In this document: piece after piece, positions 39,001 through 48,138 of the stretch
Position numbering within the stretch: position 1 is the first letter of the stretch
Layout of the letters: every line of letters begins with the position of its first letter
Assembly (NCBI GenBank): GCA_018806985.1
Contig: JADANN010000221.1
Span: 930,001 to 994,000 of the forward strand
DNA: 64,000 bases
DNA from: Angiostrongylus vasorum
Taxonomy: Eukaryota; Nematoda; Chromadorea; Rhabditida; Metastrongylidae
Reading direction: 5' to 3'
Notes under the pieces: generated by a model
What the model saw: only the letters and a program-made list of their open reading frames with translations
What the model was told of the DNA's origin: nothing
The model's database searches: none
Position numbers and translations under genes: made by a program

Positions 39001-40502
39001 GTTTTCTTAGCGCTAAAGGCATTTCTAATTGTTATGCTGATTTACGGTAAGTACAGAATCATTCTTATGTAGAAAATGTTGAAGCTTTTTTTAAAACGTT
39101 TCGACCTCAGATAATTTGGGGGGATAAGCGACTACAGAGTAGAGCGCCTGTGGTGCAGTGGTCGGAGGAGCCCTGCAATACACATGGGATCGATCCCCGC
39201 GCCCTAGGCTCACTAAGTCCTTCATCCCTCCCGGATCGGCAAATTGGTACCAGACTTGTCTGAGAGGGTAGCAGCACTGGCTCGATACATCGATTGGGCA
39301 CTGCGAGTCATTGTAAAGGCCAGATATGAATTCAATCACCTACAAACGGTGCTTAATGAAGTCGATTGCATGGCGCATCCCCCAGGGATTGATCAACGCC
39401 GAGAGCTTTATCCTTTATCCTTTTAAGCGACAACAATGGTAAAATCTGGCACTAGTTTATAATATTTCAGACCCAGATGTTGAACGTCGGTGGTGAATGG
39501 ATATGAACCAAATCAGTCAAGGGTAGATTTCGTTCAGGACTACACAGTTGTGATAATGCAATCTCATGTTGAATCGCAGGATGCAAAAGTAATGTCTGCT
39601 TCCAAGTCAAGTAAATCAACCTGTCATGGCTTATAATAGACCGAACTGGACTAGCTCGTAATGGACCAACTAAAATAAAACTTTTCGAACCCGTAGAACT
39701 TCGTGTACAAGATGCATGTTCTATTATTGTGCCAGTTTAGAATTCTAAATCTCTGAAGCTCAAAAAATCGCTGTTCACGCTTTTTGCTACTTGGAGCTCG
39801 TATTTCCAACATCAAAGTAGTTGAACATGCGCGATTTCGTTTAGTATGGCATAACGGTGTTTCTCAATATTTTGGCATTGTGTGTGGTTGGTGGGGTGGG
39901 GTGGGGGGGGTTTGGAGATTCAAAAAATTTAAATATTTCTTTGTCAGTCTTTCAATTCTGTGAAAATTTTTATCTCAAATAAATTTTTAAAGGCCTAAAG
40001 TCCAGGAAGTTAAATTTCTTAGATAATATTTTGGAAAATTTATACTTTTAAGCAAGAGACTTAATCAAGCTGTAATGTTCTCGGCTCTTTCACTGATGTA
40101 GTGATAAGAAAATTATTGCATATTGCCGGCAAACCGACATCGTGATTTTCTCATTGTAATGTTAAGCAGTCGACTCGCTGCCATAATGAGAAGATTTCTG
40201 GAAAACCACATTTTGAACTCGGATTCAGATAATTTTATGTCGTACCGTCCACTGAATACTGCCACCTGTCCTGGAAGGTGAACGTCTGGCACGGATGCGG
40301 GTTTCTCACCAGCCTGAAGTCGTATCAGTTTTTTTACGAAGTGGATATTACCTGAAATGAGTTTCGGCCTTTTTCAAGATAAAATGTACCTTGTCTCCAG
40401 CTATGTACAAATTTGGAAAGAAAGGTGCTGAACGTTCGTCTGTCATTCCTGTGGGCAACTGAAGGAGTCCCAGACCTCGAGGTCGATCACGCAAGAATGC
40501 GG
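36089..40502 (-). CDS. Unrecognised secreted protein, tandem paralogue 2 (first exon not found)
   Basis: Six minus-strand exons: 40502-40390, 40313-40253, 38287-38186, 38117-37967, 37172-37104, 36309-36089 (stop NPTMIG then TAA). Each matches an exon of the paralogue at 30659-34403 in phase and nearly in length (113/113, 61/62, 102/110, 151/152, 69/69, 221/222). Readings include FLRDRPRGLGLLQLPTGMTD, AGEKPASVPDVHLPGQ, SAFNPFTQAVAATFNEDLAD, LQVRRNFDQYADAPLSRND, YQPFLTAGTVGAEYDFSKI, HFDIPIPGVNELFDFDGRIM and, in the last exon, DRHMQYGHVVPNVNLFLVGK. One run, C5 at 38205-38209, appears one base long; after it the sibling's GFAVN ending is restored only by frame change. The signal-peptide exon expected upstream of 40502 was not identified. 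Across the 26 codons from LLQLPTG to GDK the copies differ at about ten or eleven synonymous and no amino-acid-changing positions. Family not recognised. Confidence -1.
36560..36720 (+). repeat. Dispersed repeat family D fragment
   Basis: Contains CCATCCGATGACTATGATCC and AAGTGCAGAATAGAGTTGTT, which match the copy at 11820-11980. It lies in an intron of paralogue 2. Confidence -1.
37470..37720 (-). repeat. SINE family A copy, diverged
   Basis: Shows the order CATCGTAGAGGTGATCGAAT, TTTGGCCTATAAAATGAC and then the head CACTGCACCACGCAGACC, as in other reverse family A copies, but it is strongly mutated. It lies in an intron of paralogue 2. Confidence -1.
39145..39425 (+). repeat. tRNA-derived SINE family A, best copy with A and B boxes
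   Basis: The head shows TGGTGCAGTGG at 39151-39161, a perfect match to the A-box consensus TRGYNNARNNG, and GATCGATCC at 39188-39196, a perfect B box (GWTCRANNC). The body has AAATTGGTACCAGACTTGTC, ATTGTAAAGGCCAGATATGA and a tail ending GGGATTGATCAACGCC then GAGAGCTTTATCC. Internal polymerase III promoter boxes are the hallmark of tRNA-derived SINEs; mobilisation would need a LINE such as RTE (inference). Confidence -1.
39888..39916 (+). other. G-rich tract, potential G-quadruplex
   Basis: GGTGGGGTGGGGTGGGG is followed by further Gs, giving at least four runs of three or more G with one-base loops. It lies in AT-rich DNA within the largest intron of paralogue 2 (38288-40252), on the strand opposite its transcription. 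Confidence -1.
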
Positions 40503-41560
40503 CTTAATAGTAAAAATTCTCTTAGAAATAAATAGTAATGCTTTTCTGCAATTTAACCTCTTTGACGCAATCAATGAGGAATAAACCACTCTTATTTATG
40601 GCGTTTACTGAAACGTGGTAAACAAAATCGTAACAACGCGTTTTATTCTGAGCCTGTAGAATGGGCCGACGACTAGATATTCGGCAATTGTGGAGTGCAT
40701 TGAAATCAAAGGACTTCGTCTGCTATGTTCTTCTTAAAAAGTGTTCATCGATTATCTGCCTCACTAGCGAAGTCTCTGTCGTATTCAAACGTTATAAGTG
40801 GAGAGACATCGGAGTGGACTTACTTGCTTAGCTAGACGTCTTAGTACCATGGCCATTAGTGGTAATTACGCAAAATATCTTTGCACCTTCTTCATGAGTA
40901 ACAGTTTTTTATGGGACCAAACTTGCAGAAAAACAGGTTTTTTTTGGGGATTATTAAGTGCAGAATACGATTTTTCCCGAACTACGCTTGGTACACCACT
41001 GGTGGTCGGGAAGATATCGACTGACTACAAAAAGTATAGCAAAAGAACTCTGTATAGCAAAAAAACCACTAAATGTATTGAAGTGAATGCACGTGGTCCA
41101 TTGGTCACCGCGTGTGCGTCGTCGCGAATGTGTTAAAATTGTGTCTGATGCATCCTTCTGCTGTTTAACATCATAGCTCTCTCAAGTTTAGATTAGACAA
41201 ATGTCCTATCAAATGAATCAACTAGAAAATGCCTACTCATTGCAAGTAGTTGTCGTCAAACCTTGCCCTTGATTTCCAGCCGTGTTTTGGTTTCTTAAGA
41301 TGGAGCTTTGTTCCAATTAAGGGGTTTACCATTAATTCATTCAAGTACAGCTCGTGCGGTTACTTGCTCATGCTTGTTCTTCAGTTGCCTCATTGTGGAC
41401 ACGCGATGGCAACGATTCCAAGAGAAAGAATTGCATAATCTTTTTGCCACTTGTGTTTTACCCTTAGCATAACGGAGTATGATTTAAGCCCGTCGAAAAG
41501 ATGAACTGTACACTGAATTTTTTGGCTTACTTATTTGAAGAATTGATACTCGATACTTGA
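40503..41560. other. Upstream region of paralogue 2, start exon not found
   Basis: A first exon encoding a signal peptide and ending with one spare base before a GT donor is expected here or further up. No minus-strand ATG with a hydrophobic stretch and fitting donor was found. A fragment of repeat D (TTAAGTGCAGAATACGATTT) occurs near 40955. Confidence -1.
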
Positions 41561-41564
41561 AGGG

Positions 41565-41925
41565 TCCGCCCCCACTGGTTGTGCGAGGCGCAGCATAATC
41601 TCCACTTTTCCGAGATTTGCTGGTTAAGCCATTGCGGTTCCTTGGAATCCCGAGGTCAGCATGGCCAAAAATCCACCCCAGGTCTTCACCACCACAGGCA
41701 GTCGCAGCCCTTGTGGATCAGAGGGAGATTTACTACCACGCGACTTGGATGCCAGGACGGTGGTGGATCCTCGTATTGGATTACTCTTAGCTAGGCTTCT
41801 TGATGGAAACGCCATACTCCTTCTCAGCTTGGGAGAATCTGCCAGGGGGACGGACCCCACGCTGTACATCGCAGTCCTACACCCAGGAACACCTGCCAGG
41901 CACGATGAGGCGGTAAACTGAGGTA
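41565..41925 (+). repeat. Dispersed repeat family C copy
   Basis: Contains CACTGGTTGTGCGAGGCGCA, TTCACCACCACAGGCAGTCG, CTTGTGGATCAGAGGGAGAT and CTTGATGGAAACGCCATACT. Open frames on both strands up to 142 codons run through it, but the same sequence in other copies lacks them. Confidence -1.
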
Positions 41926-41964
41926 TTTGAAGACTAGCGTTTTTTAAATGCATAAACACATCCC

Positions 41965-42310
41965 AAGGGGTGGATAATACAGTGGTATTGGTGCCGATCA
42001 CCACGAGCACGGTGCTGGTTCGATCCCGTTCCACGCTCACCAAACTTCTCATCCATCTGAGGTCAGGACGTTAGTACCACACTCTCTGCAATCCACTTGG
42101 GAACATCTTAGCCCTGCTACCTCAGAACTCCAATGAAAATCGACTCCACCAGCATTCTGTGATATTCATGATTAAATGAAAATCCTCAAGCAGAAGCCGA
42201 AGCCACAGGTAAATGTTAGGAAACCTTAGTGGAAAATAGGTACGACGAAACGAACCGAATCAGAGAAGCGCTGGGATCCGCAGAATAAATGTGAATGCTA
42301 CCCTGTGGAA
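41965..42310 (+). repeat. SINE-like family B copy
   Basis: A head with ATACAGTGGTATTGGTGCCG, then GTTCGATCC at 42018-42026 matching the B box. The body includes GTTAGTACCACACTCTCTGC and CTCCACCAGCATTCTGTGAT. It directly follows the family C copy. Confidence -1.
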
Positions 42311-42554
42311 ATCTAAGAAGGCTTTGATTAAAATGCAACTTGTCCGAGTAAATGAACTTCGTCAGAAAGCAGCATAATTGTAGACCTTTTTTTTTCAATG
42401 CGGCATCATGAGAAGCTACAACGGGGATCACATCTTATCCTAGTCGATAAAAGTGTTAAGCTTAAACAAGATGAGTTAATAAATAAAGAAGAAGGTTAAA
42501 GATTTCGGCATTAGTCATTCATTTAAGTGCCGTTATTCAAATCTGTTAAGCACC

Positions 42555-42850
42555 ACGAAAGAAAAAGGATGATACTCTCGGCGTTGATCAATTCCTGATG
42601 GATGCGCCATGCATTCGACTTCACTAAGCATCGTTGAAGATGACTGAATTCATATCTGGCCTTTAGCTTTTGCAATGACTCGCGGTAGTCTACCGATGTA
42701 TCGATCCACTGCTGCTGTTCGCCCAGACATGTGTGGGACCAATATGCCGAACTAGGAGGAATGGAGGGATTGGCGTGCCTTGGGCGCGGGGATTGATCCG
42801 TTGTGTACTTCGGGACGCCTCCGACCACTGCGCTACACGCACCCCTATTA
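42555..42850 (-). repeat. tRNA-derived SINE family A copy
   Basis: Tail-first order with CTCTCGGCGTTGATCAATTC, ATTCGACTTCACTAAGCATC, GTCTACCGATGTATCGATCC and the head GCCTCCGACCACTGCGCTAC then ACGC. A second, fragmentary reverse copy follows at about 42868-43055. Confidence -1.
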
Positions 42851-43059
42851 AGCAACCAAAGAAGTAATTAAATGCAGATATGGCCTAATAGAATGACTTT
42901 TGAGGGCTGCAGTTGTATGACGCTAGTGCTTTTACCTTTCTTAACAACTTTGGTACCAATATGCCTGCTCAAAGGCATGGAGGGTTTGGCCAACAAGGTG
43001 CAAGGTCAAATAAGAGTACGACGTGTTTGTTGCAACCTCTTGCCACTGCGGTGAGAATA

Positions 43060-46000
43060 ATATCGAATAAATAGACTGGAATTAAGGTTTCCTCATGCCT
43101 CATTGGGTGTCTTCGCTAACTAGAACACCTACGAATCCCAATTTCTTCGAAAAAAACACGGTACAAATCGAATATTTGCTATAGAAAAGGTTAAAACGAC
43201 TGGTAATTCTAACGGATTCCGGTGCAACGTGAAGCTTTGACGATGATGTCACAGGAGCAACAAGAGAATATTTGGAGAATTCCACAAGTAGAGCACCAGC
43301 AAACTGAGAAAGTTGGAATGAACGTACTTAGAGTATGGTTGAGGCCAACATAACGACTAGGGCCGTCCATCATAAAAAAATAATTTTAGCAGCCCATCGT
43401 CTTAAAACTTTTTGTGGTCCGATAAAGAGAAGTGCCATAATCAATACGTCATTGTCAGTTCGATTCTGGCCGACTTTATTGTTCCAAAATTCCACACGAG
43501 CTTTGACCGCAGATACACTTGAAAGTTACTCAGGGCACAACTGTGGTAATACTTGGGACCATGACGTGTCACTGAGCACGGATATACCATACCCGCTGTT
43601 TTCTTTTCCGAAATACGTAACGCCATTTTGTCAATTAACGATCGTAGATCAATCTATTCTTGACAGTATAACAAATTCAGAAAAAATCTACGCCATCCTT
43701 TATTAATTAACTGGCCCTTTCACAGTTTTCGCTCAAAATCTGATGTTTACAGTCAACAGGAAACCCACTTTGTTTCCTGTCTACAGGCAAATCCGGTGTG
43801 ATATAAGCTAATGCAAACTTTGTGGTACTCAGTTGAGTCCTTTGATGATAAATTGAGGATAGTAGAGATAAAAATGATGAGTGACTCAAATGCTTGAAAA
43901 ATTCAACTATACAACTCGTACTTGACTTACTAAAGTTTTTTAAAAAGAAACGAACCTCTACTATTCACTTCCTCAATTACAGCAAATAGAGCCACACAGT
44001 ACTGTATCATCATTGAACTCGCAAGAACGAAAGATGACTTTGTAAAATACAATGTTAACCTTTTATTTTTTGCCGACTATAATTTTCGCGGAAGGGTATG
44101 ATGTGAAATACAACCCACAACGATGCTGAGATCATCACAAAACTTGGACCGCGGGCCAGATCTAGGTAAAATAACTGTGGTAACTATGACCTTCTCTAAA
44201 AAGTGCCCTAGATTCCAATTTCAGTAGAAGTGGTATGGGTTGGGCTTAAAAATGAGTTGAGTAGAGGTGGTGGAACGTCCCTTTTTTACAGCACAACGAA
44301 AAAAGTATGAGAACTCTGGAACATTTTACTATAAAAAGACGAACATCTGGACGCACAACTATTGTGAATTCAGCTGCATTTCTTTATCATCGAGATATTG
44401 TGACATGATCGTGACTTGGAATTTTCGTCAACGTTAACTAGGAATCCACATCCCGCGTCACAAAGTCTACGTTGGCGCTATGCCGTGTATGCAGCTTTGA
44501 ACACTTGCGGTCAACTAACTCTTCATGGAGAAGAAATCGTTGCTGTACAGTTCCATTACAAATCGGGAAGGAAACACCTCTTTGCTAAAATTGAGACCTA
44601 TTTTGGAATCCATTTCCTTCTAATGCTTACTAATTACAAGTGGACGGAGGTGTCAATCTAGATAGGACTCGAAACTTCCTAATCACATAACCTTCTGCTA
44701 CTGTATAAATTAAATTTCGAGTTGATATGCTCGATAAGGTAGCAGAAAGCAAGGAAAGAAGTGGGGATTTTTAGAAACAACAATAAACGACCGATTTGAG
44801 ATCAACAGGTATGATAAAATGTGGATCGGATCATTCCTCGACTCTCTCCCTTTGTTTCTTTGTCCGCCTTTGCATGTTTAACCTAAAAAAAAGACCGGAT
44901 TCGTCATACCTCACCTATGTGTCATTCGAAAGTTGCAAAACGTAAATGGGCTCATTAGCAACCCATTTTTTTCATTGTATTCCAAGTTATATTGAACAAG
45001 TTCAAAGACAGATTTTCTGTGGTTTTCCAAGTTTTTGAGGCTTTTCTTAAGGTTTATTATTTGTAACGAAGTAATCAGCGAAGGCTATATGATCACCAAA
45101 GAATACTCCGTGCTAGTGATACGGAGATGTTTGAGAAAGTTACATTCTCTTAGTGAGGGGGTTTGTTAAATCTCCTATACGAGCCTGAACTGTTCCAATT
45201 GTTAAAACCAATTGTGTGGTATTTTGTCTGACCCCCGTCCTGCAACAAATTGGTCTACAATTTACGGGTTGCAGTGACTGCATTTCCTGCCCAAAAAGTC
45301 GTCGGCTGTCGTCAAAAATCAGTTTTTTCGTCACACTTCATATTGTTCTCGAGAAACAAATCATTTTGTTGGATGAAAAAAGTAAGGTAGATTTCTTAAC
45401 CAACGATTCTATTGTCATTTCTCCATTTCACATGACAATCGTGTTTTGTTCTCGAACTAGTTTCGGTTGGCGACTTCATACGGTCACCTATCGATGACAG
45501 CAGGCTGAGCTCGATCCTCGTCTTCTTCGTCATCAGAACCTTGTAACAGCATTCTTTTATACCTGCAGCAACCGATCTCTAGTCAAATAAGGCCTTCATC
45601 CGCAACCCACTTCTTCCGCTTCACGCATACGTTCGAATTCATACAAAAATTTTCTGATGCTGTTAAACACTATGTTCATTCCTATGGTATAATGAGTCTA
45701 AATTAGTAAGAAAAAAACAATATTAAATTTGAGCGAGACGGGGCAATCATCCTTTTCGTGACAAAGGTAGTTTTTCGATTGCTGACGGTTATTTCTCGAT
45801 CTATGAAGTATTTCAGGAGATTTATAGAAGGGACTTTTCTCTGCCGCATATTTCGCTCTTATGAAGTCTCCTTCAAATTTAAATATGTCTGAAATTGAAA
45901 CTTTCCAGAAATCGGCAGCGAAGTTTATGATTTATAATTTCTAACGGGAGAGGCAGTAGCACCAATTATAAACGATACGTTACGAGGACAGTGCTGTCCT

Positions 46001-46690
46001 GCTGGACGAGAAAACCCCGCTTGTTCATTCACTTCTTGTTTGACATATCAGCCCTGAATCAATAAAATGAGAAAAATAATACCGACAACTCCAGAAAATC
46101 AGATATTCGTTGTGGTAAAATGATAGAACTTGCTAGGCAAAGACCTGCGGACTACAAAGCTACTAATTTTAATTAATGAAATTCGCTACGACCAGAGGTC
46201 TATTCATTTGAAGCGGAAGGATGTTAGTACCTTCGTGCCGTATGACTTCCATCGAGATCACGTTGTCGTGTAAAAGTTCGATTAGTACACAACGTTTAGT
46301 AATCTAGTGACGAATAGAATTCCATCTTAAAAAGCCGCTTTGTTTCTACGGGATCAAGTTGACCTTTTTCTGCACAACGCAGTAGTTAATAATTTAGTTT
46401 AAGTTGTGGCAGTATAACCATTCATGACTTCTACGTGTAGTGCAAGTATCATGATACCATATAAATAAATCAGATAAGAATCACTACTGTACCGCCTAGA
46501 TGAGTAAGATCACTTATACTCGGTATCTTGCGCCTTTACAAATTCAGTGAATATATTCCCATTTGTTAGAGCTTAGCACATTGGGAGTGCCAGAATTCTC
46601 TGGTTTTCTACAAATGAAGAAACTTGGAATCGCATGTGATTGGTGGTTCTGGAGGAGAAAAGCAATGAAGCAAAATATAAATATTAAATG
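43060..46690. other. Intergenic region without convincing gene
   Basis: A degraded FB1 copy lies at about 44045-44160 (GATGCTGAGATCATCACAAA). Open frames at 43335-43706 and 44416-44661 have no recognisable domain and no splice partners. I see nothing else I can support. Confidence -1.
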
Positions 46691-47800
46691 TAATCCATGA
46701 AGTGGCTGCCAGTACAGTGGTAGTGGTGCAGCATTACATTCTGGGTAGGGAATCCAGTACCATACTTGTCTATGAAAAGTTAATCCACTGCAATACAAGT
46801 GGAAACGATGGCCATCTCAGAACTCTAAGAGGAATCGAGTCGAGAAGCATTCAACCATTTTCATGAAGAAGATGACGTTGCTCAAAAAAGGAGCCAAATT
46901 CGTGCTCTTAAAGTTAGAAAATGTACTTGGATGATGGATGGGAAGAAACTAATGGAATGCAATAAGTGCCAAAATCTCCACAGTAGTTGTGAAAGACGAT
47001 TCGTGTGAAAAAGATGCAATCGACGAGGTGGTTATTCTGCTTGTAATTGTGCTTTTATTGGTTGATCGCTGAAAAAAACGATTCAGTCCATAGCAGTTGC
47101 TTTTTCTTTTCTAAGTTGTACAGGTACAAAAATGGTACAGACTAGAAGCAGTCACCTGATAACAAATTATTGGTTGGCCGAATTTCTGTCCATTGTAAAA
47201 ATCCGCTAAGAGTTCGTTTTTCGTTGCAAATTCATTGCATCAGAAAGACGGATTCGATGGAATTTTTAGGCTTATTAAGACAATAGATGTTAACCCAGAT
47301 GCTGAAAAAAGTATGCACACTTTCTACTCTTTTCTTCTTCACAGAATGCTGCTTTGCTATGGCTGCTTCGATTCTTTAAGATCTTGTCTTGATTTTCTTT
47401 TACATGGCACATATATGGATTTTGTAAGGCTTGCAACATTTGGTTCGATGTCCTGCGTCCATCATCCACGAAGGTGCTCGGATTTGCAAGATTTTTTATT
47501 TCTATTTTTTTTCTTTGCTCATGCTGCAATTTTTATTCTGCAGGTCGAGGTCGTGCCTTCTCCTCCTATTTCGTTCAGTGCTGCTCGAATTGATTCTCCT
47601 TGTTATCCTGTGATAGAATTCATATAGCATTCCCTAGGTCTTCATTGTAGGCAGTCGCCGAACTTAGTCGATTACAAAAAGCTTTCCCGTCAATCTACCT
47701 ATCACGGAAGGATGAGGTAATGATTGGCCTAAAGGTTGAAATGAAAGCCATGTGTGTATTGCAGAGCACCCTAGTACTGCGCTATACGTGTCCCACGTGT
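46690..47800 (-). repeat. Cluster of degraded SINE-like fragments
   Basis: Pieces resembling family B (GTAGTGGTGCAGCATTACAT with CTACAGTACCATACTTGTCT-like context at about 46700-46990, and CATCATCCACGAAGGTGCTC near 47460) and a family A head (GAGCACCCTAGTACTGCGCT near 47765). All are too decayed to delimit exactly. Confidence -1.
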
Positions 47801-48138
47801 ATTATTAATGACCACTCACTTTCTTTAAGTGCTTGAGATTTATTTAACCAACTTCCAAAAGCTTTAGTATAAAGGGCGCAACTGCAGCTTCTTAAAATGA
47901 GAAAATTTGTGATGAATTATAATAATAAAGCCATAACACTCAATGCATAGCAGTAACAATAAGAATCTGTTATAACAATCTCGTGTCTTCTTAGCAAGAA
48001 AACAGTGAATAAGTTTGCTTATTCCTCTTTTTCTTTTACTTCCCCTATTATCTCTTCCTGGTCATTCGAGCAGCGAATATCGAAGTAAACAACTAGACGG
48101 ATTTACAAAACAATAATTTTACAAGTTTCAGGTCGTAG

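Noticed and set aside
39145..39220. tRNA gene
   Set aside because: A and B boxes are present, but no cloverleaf acceptor stem pairing was recognised and the segment recurs with a SINE body.
41624..42052. 142-codon minus-strand open frame
   Set aside because: Spans repeat family C and a SINE-like copy; other copies do not keep the frame.
43335..43706. 123-codon plus-strand open frame
   Set aside because: No domain, signal peptide, splice partner or repeat match; compatible with chance.
44416..44661. 81-codon plus-strand open frame
   Set aside because: No supporting splice signals or family; kept only as unassigned sequence.
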